Positions 50,835-59,915 are shown, numbered from the stretch's first letter. The stretch is 64,000 nucleotides of DNA from Vulcanimicrobiota bacterium (GCA_013036095.1 JAAXCW010000001.1:62001-126000); one strand, 5' to 3'. Notes: a model not told the origin generated them from the sequence alone. Program-made: numbers and translations.

Positions 50835-51955
50835 TCGCTCTCGTGGTGGTCGCGCAGATCGTCCCTGTGCGGAAGTTGCGGTTGCAGCTTACGCTTTATG
50901 TAGTACAGCGTTTTAAAGTCTCGCTGGCTAATTACTGGAATCCCCGATTCGATGAGAAGCGCCGCGCAGACGCCCTGGGACGACTGGTAGCGCGCTTCCG
51001 GCCGCGCTCCCGCGTAGATCACCTGCGACCCGCAGGCCGCGCTGATATCCATGAGGACTGCTACCTCACAGGCGTTCTCATGCGCGATGCGCAGCATCTT
51101 CTGAGCGGCCTCGATCATGCGGTCTGTCCAATCCTCGCCGACGGCCGAAACGACGCGCGCCCGACCCGCGAGCACATCGTGACCATCGCCACCCTGAATG
51201 TCGCAAATATCTCGGGGAGTTCCGAATGCGAAGTCTTCGGGGCAGAACGTCACCGCCTTCACATTCGGTAGCGCGATGATCTCCGCGATCTCGTTATGCG
51301 TCCCGTAGGTTGATCCATCGAAGCCGACTGGTATACCCGCCAGGCACGCGCTGACGAGCATTCGCAGCGGTCGCGACGGCGTAAACTCAGGCCAGCTCTC
51401 GATAGTCTTGCGCGATGGAAGATGGTTTGCTACTCTATCTCGTTCTTCCGAAACGACTGCTGCGACGAAGTCGCCCTTTCCGGCCAGATAAGCCAGCCGA
51501 TCATCGCGGAACGTTTCGGCCAGACGCATCTTCAGATGCGCGTATTGTTGGGCCTTAGTTTGATCGGCTCTCAGGGCGTCGCGAAAGACGATTGTCCGTT
51601 TCCGGAAGTCGCTATGATCCGGGACGATATGGAGATGGATGAGCCGCCGGCCTGTATTGTCGCGCTTGATGAAATAGAGCCAATCTGCAGCATCATCGTC
51701 ATCGCTATGCCCCCACTCATATCCCAGCGCGACCCAAAAATGATCGTTGCCCCTCGGGACCTTATTAATGTCCTCAACGCTAGCCATGATGTCGATGACA
51801 GGTTTGGCGATCATTCCGGGGATTGCCGTGCTTCCGACGTGCTCGAGGTCGCAGACCGCGTACCCCGCCAACGCGTCGCGCAACTTACTAGCCTCTTCCT
51901 CGAAAATGCGCGGCCACGCTTCGGTGTATGCGCTGAGGATTACAGCCTCACTCAT
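50801..51955 (-). CDS. Fusion: GrpB-family domain + DUF523 (TudS-like)
   Basis: 384 residues. Residues 1-165 are a GrpB/UPF0157 nucleotidyltransferase-fold domain (VILSAYTEAWPRIFEEE, LEHVGSTAIPGMIAKPVIDIM, IHLHIVP). From about 195 a DUF523 domain starts: VSACLAGIPVGFDG, VTFCPEDFAFGTPR, GGDGHDVLAGRARVV and ISAACGSQVIYAG, with the three cysteines (SACL, TFCP, AACG) that in the TudS thiouracil desulfidase hold an iron-sulfur cluster. ATG at 51953-51955. First gene of the operon. The combined function is not known. Confidence 0.82.
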   Translation of the reverse strand: MSEAVILSAYTEAWPRIFEEEASKLRDALAGYAVCDLEHVGSTAIPGMIAKPVIDIMASVEDINKVPRGNDHFWVALGYEWGHSDDDDAADWLYFIKRDNTGRRLIHLHIVPDHSDFRKRTIVFRDALRADQTKAQQYAHLKMRLAETFRDDRLAYLAGKGDFVAAVVSEERDRVANHLPSRKTIESWPEFTPSRPLRMLVSACLAGIPVGFDGSTYGTHNEIAEIIALPNVKAVTFCPEDFAFGTPRDICDIQGGDGHDVLAGRARVVSAVGEDWTDRMIEAAQKMLRIAHENACEVAVLMDISAACGSQVIYAGARPEARYQSSQGVCAALLIESGIPVISQRDFKTLYYIKRKLQPQLPHRDDLRDHHESEWYRNYFGLTN

Positions 51956-52448
51956 GGTGTGTATCGCGCCTTCGAGATCTCGCGCCAAATTGAAAGAATC
52001 TTAGCAGTCCCGCGCACTCTAGGTCTTCGCTTCGCCGTGGAGTCGCAAGGTCTTGGGAGTGATACTCGGCATCCCGACCATCGTAATCGGTTCGCTCCGG
52101 CCCGGCAAGGCAAACCCGCTTCTTCACGCCAAAGGACTGGAATGGCGCCTATCGAGGTTCCCGAGTATCGCGTTCATTCGCAACCGTCGCCCGTCGAACG
52201 CATGCGCCACATCGTCGAAATCGTTGCACTTATTGGTGCGGCACTGTGCGGCATGTGATCAACGTTGGGATGACGCACCTTCCACACGTTATGTGCCGAA
52301 GCGAGCGGCCGATGGCGCATTCGATTTGTCGGACTTCCTACAAAAAGGCCGCGTCGCTCACGCCGGAATCCAGTGTCTCGGCGCCTTCTTTGCCGGTGGA
52401 GAGTATGCGCTCTAAAATCAGAAAAGCGGGCAGTTGGAGAGGCCATCT
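51956..52448. other. Gap with a possible small protein gene
   Basis: No intact known gene. It contains the possible small membrane-protein frame at 52142-52258 and, after it, open frames without recognisable domains. Confidence 0.5.
52142..52258 (+). CDS. Possible 38-residue membrane peptide
   Basis: AAAGGA lies six bases before the ATG. The frame encodes MAPIEVPEYRVHSQPSPVER followed by a hydrophobic helix (HIVEIVALIGAALCGM). The ribosome binding site and the membrane helix are the only support. Confidence 0.3.
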   Translation: MAPIEVPEYRVHSQPSPVERMRHIVEIVALIGAALCGM

Positions 52449-54191
52449 ATGACGGCTCTGCGCGCAATTTTCGCGATCGGCCTTGCGGCGTTTTGGCTTC
52501 TCCTTGCGGCGCCGCCGATGTTTCAAACGCCTCTGGGCGGCTACACTGGGACGCACGCACTCGCGACGGGAGCGTCCTTTTATCGGCCGGTGGTAACCGT
52601 GGATCGCGGGTCGCCGGCGTACCGCGCCGGTCTGCGAACGGGCGACGTGCTGGGATGCCTTTCGATGCGCGACTTTCGGCTGCTGCTGCAGCCGACTGGC
52701 TCGGAACAAGGGTATCGTCCGGGAACCCCAATCTCGACATGCGTTAGCCGATTAGGTACTGTTCGACCGGTTCGGTTTGTTGCGCAGCCTGGTCACGCCC
52801 TACCGAACATTTATGGCGGAAATCTAATTGCTGCGCTCCGCCTGTGCGTCGTGCTTGTGTTCTTTCTTACCGGCATCGCGCTATTGACCATTCGGACGAG
52901 CCTCATGACGTGGATATTCTACGCCTATTGTCTATGTAGCGCGCCTTCGCTGAGCGCGCAACTGAATTCAACAATTCTGCCGGCATGGCAGTTCGCGATC
53001 GTTTACGGCCTGACAGCCCTGGGCACGTGGAGCGCGGTCGCATTTCTACTGCTCTTTGCGGTATTGGTGCCCGATGATCGCATTCCGCGGGGATGGCGCG
53101 GCACTGCGTTCTGGATTTCCAGTATCGTCGCCATAATTTGGGTTTCGCTGGGAATCATACGGTCGGTTTACACCGGCATCGTTATGGCGCCGGCGATTCG
53201 GTTCGACGTTGAATGGGCTCTGACCGCCGCGACGATTTTGGTAGTCATTGCGCGGCTCGTGACCATGGAACGGACGGAACGCGCGCGTTTCGGCTGGGCG
53301 GCCTTCGCGATCATCTTTGGTGTCGTTGCCAACGACCTCCGCAACGTTTTTGCAACAACACACGGTTGGACACAGGAACTGAGCACCGTCGCGGCAGTTT
53401 TGACCGTCGTCATGCCGATTGCGCTCGTATATGCTATCCTGCGACGTCACGTTATCGACGTCCGCTTTGTGATCAGCCGTACCGTTGCGTATGCGGTCAT
53501 TACAACGCTGGTCGTGGGTCTCATAGGCGTCGTCGATTGGGCGACCAGTGCGTATCTGCATGAAGCTCGCTTTGCGATGGCACTCGACGCCCTGGTGACC
53601 GTCGCACTGGGTTTTTTGCTTCACCGAACCTATCGATGGTTGGAGTACGCCGTTGACTTCTTCTTGTTCCGCCGCAAGCACGAAGGCGAAGAGTATCTGC
53701 GGCGCTTGGGACGGACTTTGACCTTTGCGCAAACGGAGGAATCCATCAACCGCGCGCTGGTGGATGCGCCGTGCGACAAGTTCGATCTCGTCGCGGCAGC
53801 TCTCTTCCGTTTACGCTCGGGCGCCTTCGCGCCGGTATACTCCGTAGGATGGAACCCCCTGGAACTGCCGGCATTCGAACGCGACGACGACGCCGTGCGC
53901 TTTCTGATGGCCGAACGAACCCGGCTCTACCTCACCGACTTGCACGCGCGCGTTCATGGCGCGTCCTTCGAGTCGGGGACGGCGCCGGCCGTTGCCATCC
54001 CGATCTTTGAGGGCAATTCCCTCACCGGTTTTGGGTTGTATGCACTGCATCGCGATGCGACCAAGCTCGATCCGGATGAGATTGAGACCTTAGAGCGGCT
54101 TTGTGAAACGGCTGCTCAAGCCTATACAGGCATCGAGCTGGCGCGGTATCGTAGTCTCACCGCGCCATCGCTCGCAACCGAAACACCGTAA
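52449..54191 (+). CDS. PDZ - multi-transmembrane - GAF sensor protein
   Basis: 580 residues. An N-terminal signal/anchor helix, a PDZ-like domain outside the cytoplasm (VVTVDRGSPAYRAGLRTGDVLGC), about eight membrane helices (about 120-380) and a cytoplasmic GAF domain (about 420-570: FDLVAAALFRLRSGAFAPVYSVGW, PAVAIPIFEGNSLTGFGLYALH). No kinase or cyclase output follows. GGAGAGG precedes the ATG at 52449. It could sense a ligand or membrane state. Confidence 0.78.
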   Translation: MTALRAIFAIGLAAFWLLLAAPPMFQTPLGGYTGTHALATGASFYRPVVTVDRGSPAYRAGLRTGDVLGCLSMRDFRLLLQPTGSEQGYRPGTPISTCVSRLGTVRPVRFVAQPGHALPNIYGGNLIAALRLCVVLVFFLTGIALLTIRTSLMTWIFYAYCLCSAPSLSAQLNSTILPAWQFAIVYGLTALGTWSAVAFLLLFAVLVPDDRIPRGWRGTAFWISSIVAIIWVSLGIIRSVYTGIVMAPAIRFDVEWALTAATILVVIARLVTMERTERARFGWAAFAIIFGVVANDLRNVFATTHGWTQELSTVAAVLTVVMPIALVYAILRRHVIDVRFVISRTVAYAVITTLVVGLIGVVDWATSAYLHEARFAMALDALVTVALGFLLHRTYRWLEYAVDFFLFRRKHEGEEYLRRLGRTLTFAQTEESINRALVDAPCDKFDLVAAALFRLRSGAFAPVYSVGWNPLELPAFERDDDAVRFLMAERTRLYLTDLHARVHGASFESGTAPAVAIPIFEGNSLTGFGLYALHRDATKLDPDEIETLERLCETAAQAYTGIELARYRSLTAPSLATETP

Positions 54192-54198
54192 GAGAGTA

Positions 54199-54789
54199 CT
54201 ATGGCGTCGCGAGCGAGGCGGCGCGCTGAGCGTCGACCGCAAGCCACGGATCGGAGAGATGCTTGCGCCGCATGCCGGCCGGATAGGTGCCATGGGGGTG
54301 TTTGGCGTTCCAGTCCTCGACTAAGACTGCCAGATACTCAAAGTTTTCCCAAAGATCGTCCCCACCCTGGCGACGAGCGATCGCCGTGTATTCCGCGAGT
54401 ACTCCCCAATAGTAATCAACGTTCCACATCTGCATGGCGAGTTCACGATCGAGGAAACCGGCCTTGATCAGCAGGCCCATATCCTCGTAGAGATTGCCCA
54501 CCATTTTTATTTTCTCGATCAGTGGGTGATTCTCGCTGGTTATCGCGGCTCTGTTTTCGATCTGGTAGCGGAACGCCGGGTCCTTGAGCTTTTCACCGAG
54601 CTCGGTGCGTATGAATTGCAACGCATCTCGAAAGTACGGCCTCTCCGTCGATTCACGAATTTCGTTGAGCGCTTCAAGCTGGTTGCTGCCCCGGGCGTGG
54701 CGCAATTGAACGAGGGCAGCTAGTGCGGTCGCGGCGATGACAAGGAATGTGCCGAATGTGGCAAAGGAGTTCCAGAGTTCTAAAGTCAT
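54199..54789 (-). CDS. DUF4760-like membrane-anchored protein (paralog 2)
   Basis: 196 residues: N-terminal membrane helix (FATFGTFLVIAATALAALVQL) followed by RHARGSNQLEALNEIRE and VDYYWGVLAEYTAIARRQGGDDLWENFEYLAVLVEDWNAKHP. The order and spacing match the protein at 9757-10365 (YWWVVTNTWDRMKEYIAMAR...FEDFEYLTVISAEWAKRHP). Divergent from paralog 3 with a 120-base gap between. Function unknown. Confidence 0.75.
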   Translation of the reverse strand: MTLELWNSFATFGTFLVIAATALAALVQLRHARGSNQLEALNEIRESTERPYFRDALQFIRTELGEKLKDPAFRYQIENRAAITSENHPLIEKIKMVGNLYEDMGLLIKAGFLDRELAMQMWNVDYYWGVLAEYTAIARRQGGDDLWENFEYLAVLVEDWNAKHPHGTYPAGMRRKHLSDPWLAVDAQRAASLATP

Positions 54790-54910
54790 GCGAGTCTCCG
54801 AGCGTGTGAGCGTGCGTTTAGGAGCTCGTTAGACCAGGCGATGGATTATCCTTACGTAGCGGCCGTGCATCACGGCAGGGGTTTTTTCGCAACCCAGAAA
54901 CGGCTGGCGA

Positions 54911-55483
54911 ATGAACTGGGAAGCGACGACCGCGCTCGCGTCGATCTCCAGCGCTATCGTAATTGCGGTATCGGCATTTGCGGCGATACGTCAGATGCGC
55001 AATGCGCAGCGCGGTCAAACCTTCGAAGGAACCGAAACGCTTTTGGAACGCTGGGAGTCGCCGGAGATGCGCACGGCCCGCCGGTATGTTCTTGATGAAC
55101 TGTCTCTTCGTTTGCAAACCGAGTCGTACCGCAAAGAACTCTTGGACATCGGTGCGCGCGGGGAGCTCTCGGAATACCCCGAGCTGACGGTGCTTCGATT
55201 CCTCGAGCGGGTCGGAATATATATCTATTATGGTGTTCTTCCAGGCGAGGCGATCTATGAACAACTTTTTATTTATGTTGCACGCGCGTGGCCCAGCCCT
55301 TTTGCGGTCGCTAAGCTCATGCGAGAGGCCGAGAACAATCCTTACGCGTTCGATAAAGCCGAAATGTTTTACGGCTGCATGATGCAGTTGGCCCAGCGGC
55401 AGTTGGGCAAGCTCAATAGAGAGTTGCCCAAAGAGAAACGGCGCGCGACCGTCAAAGACATTACCGGTCACTACTCAGATTAA
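54911..55483 (+). CDS. DUF4760-like membrane-anchored protein (paralog 3)
   Basis: 190 residues: N-terminal helix (ASISSAIVIAVSAFAAIRQM) and a soluble domain with RNAQRGQTFEGTETLLERWESPEMRTARRYVLDEL and FLERVGIYIYYGVLPGEAIYEQLFIYVARAW. More distant from the other two but same layout. ATG at 54911. Function unknown. Confidence 0.72.
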   Translation: MNWEATTALASISSAIVIAVSAFAAIRQMRNAQRGQTFEGTETLLERWESPEMRTARRYVLDELSLRLQTESYRKELLDIGARGELSEYPELTVLRFLERVGIYIYYGVLPGEAIYEQLFIYVARAWPSPFAVAKLMREAENNPYAFDKAEMFYGCMMQLAQRQLGKLNRELPKEKRRATVKDITGHYSD

Positions 55484-55530
55484 TTCTGAAGTTGCCTGTT
55501 CCACGGGTGCAAATTGGAAAATTCGAAAAT

Positions 55531-55885
55531 TGGTGGAGCTGTCGGGGTGCTGCCCCCCGAGTCCGAAAAGCCGGACCAAAGCTTTCTCCAGGCTCAGCTT
55601 CGACTTTTACTTACTCGAACGGACTCCTCAAAGCGTAGATTACCGTTCGCAGCAGACTCTGTTTCTTACACGGCCTTAGAGTCGGTCGACCGTGCCAGCC
55701 CGAATTCGTGACCGGAGAGCGAAGTAGTTCGGGCCGACTCTTCGCGTCCGGTGGCTAACCTAGATTAGGCAGCCAGTGCGTATTGGTTATTTGCGTGTAA
55801 AACGCTTGCGATCGTTTTAGGAGGGCTCGCAACTCCGCCTGCTTACGTTGACCACGGATCTTCCCGTCGAACCTATTTCAGCCCC
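55531..55885 (-). ncRNA. ssrA: Transfer-messenger RNA (tmRNA)
   Basis: Rescues stalled ribosomes and tags the nascent peptide. The 5' end GGGGCTGAAATAGGTTCGACGG and the 3' end ACAGCTCCACCA pair as an acceptor stem (GGGGCTG/CAGCTCC, with the usual third-position wobble), and CCA is encoded. The tag frame (GCA at 55794, stop TAA at 55765-55767) encodes ANNQYALAA. Odd: the T-arm loop reads GGCAGCA inside a six-pair stem instead of TTCAANT. Confidence 0.93.
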
Positions 55886-55902
55886 ATGGGTGACCGCCGT
55901 AG

Positions 55903-55908
55903 AGTATA
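55903..55908 (-). promoter_or_regulatory. Probable -10 element of the tmRNA gene
   Basis: TATACT on the minus strand, about 18 bases upstream of the mature tmRNA 5' end. A clear -35 box is not evident. Confidence 0.45.
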
Positions 55909-55960
55909 ACACGAAGTGGGTAAGAGCTGGATGCAGCCCCAGGAACCGGAGGAAACAACC

Positions 55961-56452
55961 ATGCGTACGGTCAGTGCAGTGACCATCGCCCTGCTGGCGC
56001 TCGCGCCGATCGCGGCCCGAGCCGCAGGCGACCCGTATACGGCCATCTCTCAGGTGCGGGAAGCCTTCTCGCACGTGCAATCGGTGCAGCTCGTGGAGAA
56101 ATTTCCGAGCGGCGCCGTCGCGACGGTGCAGTTTTCGCCGTCGGCTCCCGCGCGAATCGCAACCGCCGGCGTCTCACAATATCAGCTCCTGCTGGATTAC
56201 GCGACGCAGCCGGGCGGCCCGCTTTCGAGCGATGTGCGCGATCAGTTCTCGGTAACGTCGCTCGGTCACAAATCGCTCTACGGCATGCCGGTCGACGGCT
56301 ATCGCTTAATCGATCAAACCGGCGCGATTGAAACGTTGTGGGTTAACGCAAGAGCGTTGCCGATCGCAATGCACGTCGACGCGTACGGCGAATCGATGGA
56401 CGTCCTCTACGGCGATTACAACAACCCGACGTTTTTCGCCACCAAGCAATAA
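55961..56452 (+). CDS. Exported hypothetical protein
   Basis: 163 residues. A signal peptide (VTIALLALAPIAARAAG) is followed by YTAISQVREAFSHVQSVQLVEKFPSGAVATVQFSPSAPARIATAG and SLGHKSLYGMPVDGYRLIDQTGAIETLWVNARALPIAMHVD, an LolA/outer-membrane lipoprotein-sorting-like pattern of strands. GGAGG precedes the ATG, and a terminator follows the gene. Function unknown. Confidence 0.72.
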   Translation: MRTVSAVTIALLALAPIAARAAGDPYTAISQVREAFSHVQSVQLVEKFPSGAVATVQFSPSAPARIATAGVSQYQLLLDYATQPGGPLSSDVRDQFSVTSLGHKSLYGMPVDGYRLIDQTGAIETLWVNARALPIAMHVDAYGESMDVLYGDYNNPTFFATKQ

Positions 56453-56465
56453 CTAGCGTACGAGC

Positions 56466-56495
56466 AAAAAAAGAGCCGCGATTGCGGCTCTTTTT
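56466..56495. terminator. Rho-independent terminator, probably bidirectional
   Basis: AAAAAGAGCCGC - GATT - GCGGCTCTTTTT, a long stem flanked by A and T runs. It separates the exported protein gene (plus) from the holin-like gene (minus). Confidence 0.9.
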
Positions 56496-56516
56496 CTCGT
56501 GAGCTCGTTTTAAAGC

Positions 56517-56879
56517 CTAAACTGCCGCGCGGGGCGCTTCTTCCGCCTTGAAGATGTGGTTGACGATCAGCGATACGACCATCATGATCAGCGCGCCGAT
56601 AAGGGCCGGAACGAATCCGGAGACTTTGAAGTTCGGTGTGAGCCATGTGACCAACCAGAACATTAGTGCGTTGACAACGATGACGAACAGGCCCAGCGTC
56701 AAAATCGAAATCGGTAAGGTTAGCAACAGTACGATCGGCCGCACGAGTGCGTTTACGATACCGAAGATCAGCGCGGCGATAATCGGCGTCCAAGCGCCGG
56801 TCATGGAAAAGCCGGGCACGTACTTGGCGATCAGCCACAAGGCCAGCGCGTTGATTAACAGGCGGATTACGAAATGCAT
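56517..56879 (-). CDS. Phage holin superfamily IV-like membrane protein
   Basis: 120 residues, four membrane helices. FVIRLLINALALWLIAKYVPGFS and GIVNALVRPIVLLLTLPISILTLGLFVIVVNALMFWLV are the conserved core of the PF04020 family. In most bacteria these are not phage genes; the role is uncertain. It follows uvrC on the same strand by 10 bases. Confidence 0.88.
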   Translation of the reverse strand: MHFVIRLLINALALWLIAKYVPGFSMTGAWTPIIAALIFGIVNALVRPIVLLLTLPISILTLGLFVIVVNALMFWLVTWLTPNFKVSGFVPALIGALIMMVVSLIVNHIFKAEEAPRAAV

Positions 56880-56889
56880 CGTTACTCCT

Positions 56890-58932
56890 TTAAGGCGACT
56901 TCTCCAGTGCGGCTTTCACCCGCGAAGCCAAAGCCGGCGTCATGCCCTTGACCGCCGCGATCTCATCGACGCTTGCGCGCCGAATACCCGCCGCGGAACC
57001 AAAGGCAGTCAATAAGCGCTTCTTTCGAACCGGACCGACCCCTGCCAGCGCGTCGACCGCTGAACGCGTCATCTCTTTTCCGCGACGCTGACGATGATAC
57101 GTTACCGCAAACCGGTGCGCTTCGTCGCGAATCCGCATCACCAAATGCAGCGCAGCGGAGTTTGGCGGCAGAACGATCGGCTCCGGCTGACCCGGCACGT
57201 ACAGCCATTCGTTTTCCTTTGCGAGGCCGGCGACGGATAGGCCCGTCATATCCATCTGTTCGAGCACCTCCATCACCGCGCTCAACTGCCCTTTGCCGCC
57301 GTCGATCAGCAAGAGGTCCGGCTTCTTGTTGAATTTCTCTTTGCGGGCTAATTGATCGATGAGCTTCGTGCCCTCGTCCTTCGACACGCGCCCTTCGACA
57401 GCGTCGTCGCGATTGGCGACATCAATATCGGTTTTGGTGCGGAGATAACGCAGGCGGCGCCGCAACGTCTCCTGCATCATCGCAAAGTCGTTCGGACCCT
57501 TGTCGTACTGGATTTTGAATTTGCGATAGTCGCTCTTCTTCGCGCGGCCCTCCACGAAAACGACCATCGAACTGACCGCATTTGAGCCTTGAATATTCGA
57601 GATGTCATAGCACTCGATCCGGTGCGGCGGTTCGGGTAGTTCGAGCGCGTCGGCGAGTTCGGTGAGCGACTGCGCCTGCGCCGTCTCTTGCACTTCCTGA
57701 TGCGCCAGGAACGCTTTGAGATTTTGCTCCGCGTTCTTCTGCACGAGCTTGAGATAGCGCGAGCGCTCCCCCCGGAGCGGCAGCAGCACGCGCACGCGCG
57801 TTCCTTTATACTCGGTCAGCCACGCCTCGATGACGGACGTATCGCCAGGCAACGCTTGCACCAAAATCTCTTTGGGAATCGCGCTAGCCGCCGTGCGCGC
57901 GGACTTGGCATTGGCGCGCGGCAGCGGAACCGGCGCTTCAACGCCGCGTGCCGTGCGAATCGAAGCCAAGGGCGACATGCCCGGCGGCTCAGGCGCGCCG
58001 GCCGTACGGGCCGTGTAAAACTGTTTGAGGAACTGGCTGAAGAGTTCCGAGTCCGGCTGATCCGCGACGCCGTCGAGAATAAAGTGCTCCTGCGCCAGTA
58101 ACTTGCCGGCGCGCACCATAAAGACTTGCACACAGGCTTGACCCTGCGCGCGAGCGAGCCCGAGCAGGTCCATATCGATACGCGAACGCCACACGACCTT
58201 CTGCGCCTCGGTCACGCGCCGCACCGCAACGATGCGGTCGCGCAGACGCGCCGCCGCTTCAAAGTTATACGACGCCGCCGACGAGACCGTGTCGTGTTGA
58301 AGGCGCGCGAGCAGCGACTCTTGCTTGCCCGCTAAAAACAGCACGACTTCCTCGATCATTCCGTCGTAGTCGTCTTGGCTTTGGTAGCCCACGCATGGCG
58401 CCAGGCAGCGTTTGATGTGATACTGCAGACACGGGCGCCGCCGCCGTCCGTCGATCGGCTCGGGACACGTACGCAGCGGAAAGACCAAGCGCACGAGATC
58501 GATCAACTCCCGCAGCCCGTGTGCGTTCGTGTACGGCCCGAAATAGCGCGCGCCGTCGTTCTTGACAACGCGCGTAAAAAGCACGCGTGGAAACGGCTCG
58601 TTGGTGACCTTGAGGTAGGGATAGCGTTTGTCGTCGCGCAGCCGCACGTTGTAGGGCGGCTGGTAGCGCTTGATGAGGTTTGCTTCCAGAATGAGCGCTT
58701 CGACTTCGTTGGTGACGACGATCGTGCGCACATCTTGCACGCGCTCTACCATTGCCTGGGTGCGCACGTGATGCGCGGCGCTCTCCTGAAAATACGAGCG
58801 GACGCGGCTGCGCAGCGAAACCGCCTTCCCGATATAGAGTACGTCGCCATTTTTGTCCAGCATCATGTAGATGCCGGGCGCATCGGGAATCTGTCCGAGG
58901 GTCTGCGCGAGCGGCGCGGGCGGCGTGTTCAC
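56890..58932 (-). CDS. uvrC: Excinuclease ABC subunit C
   Basis: 680 residues. Cuts on both sides of a lesion in nucleotide excision repair. The N-terminal GIY-YIG nuclease (DAPGIYMMLDKNGDVLYIGKA), the Cys-rich C.....CLQYHIKRCLAPC segment, a UvrB-binding UVR motif (NFEAAARLRDRI), the C-terminal RNase H-like nuclease (IECYDISNIQGSNAVSSMVVF, PDLLLIDGGKGQL, DEAHRFAVTYHRQRR) and two helix-hairpin-helix repeats are in the usual order. Linker around 320-360 is long. Confidence 0.97.
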   Translation of the reverse strand: MNTPPAPLAQTLGQIPDAPGIYMMLDKNGDVLYIGKAVSLRSRVRSYFQESAAHHVRTQAMVERVQDVRTIVVTNEVEALILEANLIKRYQPPYNVRLRDDKRYPYLKVTNEPFPRVLFTRVVKNDGARYFGPYTNAHGLRELIDLVRLVFPLRTCPEPIDGRRRRPCLQYHIKRCLAPCVGYQSQDDYDGMIEEVVLFLAGKQESLLARLQHDTVSSAASYNFEAAARLRDRIVAVRRVTEAQKVVWRSRIDMDLLGLARAQGQACVQVFMVRAGKLLAQEHFILDGVADQPDSELFSQFLKQFYTARTAGAPEPPGMSPLASIRTARGVEAPVPLPRANAKSARTAASAIPKEILVQALPGDTSVIEAWLTEYKGTRVRVLLPLRGERSRYLKLVQKNAEQNLKAFLAHQEVQETAQAQSLTELADALELPEPPHRIECYDISNIQGSNAVSSMVVFVEGRAKKSDYRKFKIQYDKGPNDFAMMQETLRRRLRYLRTKTDIDVANRDDAVEGRVSKDEGTKLIDQLARKEKFNKKPDLLLIDGGKGQLSAVMEVLEQMDMTGLSVAGLAKENEWLYVPGQPEPIVLPPNSAALHLVMRIRDEAHRFAVTYHRQRRGKEMTRSAVDALAGVGPVRKKRLLTAFGSAAGIRRASVDEIAAVKGMTPALASRVKAALEKSP

Positions 58933-58933
58933 G

Positions 58934-59545
58934 CTAAACCGTTTTCTTGGCCGCGCGGTTCCTTACGATAAAATAGATCGCGAGTGCGACCAGGGCCACG
59001 CCCGCAATAAGCAGCGCGTAGTGACGGAACGTCTCGCCGACCAGAGTCGCGTGGGAACCCAGCGCGCTCCCCAACAACACGAAACCCCCGCAGAATATGA
59101 GCGAGCCGAGAAACGTCCAAAAGTAGAAATGCGAAAGCGGCATCTCGGCGAGGCCGGCGGGGATGCCCATCACTCCCCTGATAAAAGGAATGAAACGGCA
59201 GATAAAGATCGCGAAACTTCCCCAGCGCGCGAAGAACCTGTCGACTTTAACGAGGTCGGCATGTTCGAAATGCGCGTACTTACCGAACTTATCGACGAAG
59301 GGGCGCCCGCCGAAACGCCCGACCGCATAGCCGATGCTTTGACCCGTCAGCTCTCCGGCGACCGCAACGGCAATGACAATCCACTTGCTCGAGAGGTGGC
59401 CCGTCGCCGCGAGTGCGCCCGCCGCCGGCAGTACGAGTTCACTGCCGACGGGCGCGCCGATGTTCGCCAGCGTCATCACGACGTACAAGCCGAGATAGCC
59501 GAAGTGGTCTACCAGGCGGAGGAAAAATTCGCTAAACGCGTGCAC
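58934..59545 (-). CDS. DedA-family membrane protein
   Basis: 203 residues. ENIGAPVGSELVLPAAGALAATG-type entry loop, VAGELTGQSIGYAVGRFGG, FFARWGSFAIFICRFIPFIRGVMGIPAGLAEMPLSHFYFWTFLGSLIF are the conserved DedA/SNARE-associated segments, with the F.RF.P..R motif. DedA proteins move lipids or help keep proton balance in the membrane. It ends next to the uvrC start and overlaps the Clp-N gene. Confidence 0.92.
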   Translation of the reverse strand: MHAFSEFFLRLVDHFGYLGLYVVMTLANIGAPVGSELVLPAAGALAATGHLSSKWIVIAVAVAGELTGQSIGYAVGRFGGRPFVDKFGKYAHFEHADLVKVDRFFARWGSFAIFICRFIPFIRGVMGIPAGLAEMPLSHFYFWTFLGSLIFCGGFVLLGSALGSHATLVGETFRHYALLIAGVALVALAIYFIVRNRAAKKTV

Positions 59546-59915
59546 GCGATCGCTTGAGGGCTTCTGCGGCGCGGCTGCCGCCTTCGAGTTCGATCGCTGC
59601 GAGCAAATCTACGGGCTCGATCAGGCCCTCGGTATCTTTTTCGGCGATGGCGACGATGTTGCGGACGCGGGGCGTCACAAGGATACCTTCCCAACCCCGA
59701 TCTTCGCCGGTTCCAAGCGAACGGCGGATTTCGGAGTGCACTTCAGCGGGATCGATGCCTTCACGGTTCAAGCGCTCGGAGATCGCAGCGTCCGGCTCTT
59801 GAAGCAACGCGACGAGCAGGTGCTCGACACCGATGTAGTAGTGGTTGTGATTTCGGCACTCTTGCTCGGCCGCGCGTAAGATGCGTCCCGATGCCGGACT
59901 AAATTTTGAGAACAA
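59532..59915 (-). CDS. Clp N-terminal domain protein
   Basis: About 127 residues. FSKFSPASGRILRAAEQECRNHNHYYIGVEHLLVALLQEPDAAI and EKDTEGLIEPVDLLAAIELEG match the two halves of the ClpA/ClpC N-terminal substrate-binding domain, without the AAA+ ATPase. Stand-alone Clp-N proteins may act as adaptors. The frame is open upstream through the tRNA-Pro gene; the TTG at 59913-59915 with GGAG upstream is the start that does not overlap the tRNA. Confidence 0.8.
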   Translation of the reverse strand: MFSKFSPASGRILRAAEQECRNHNHYYIGVEHLLVALLQEPDAAISERLNREGIDPAEVHSEIRRSLGTGEDRGWEGILVTPRVRNIVAIAEKDTEGLIEPVDLLAAIELEGGSRAAEALKRSRARV

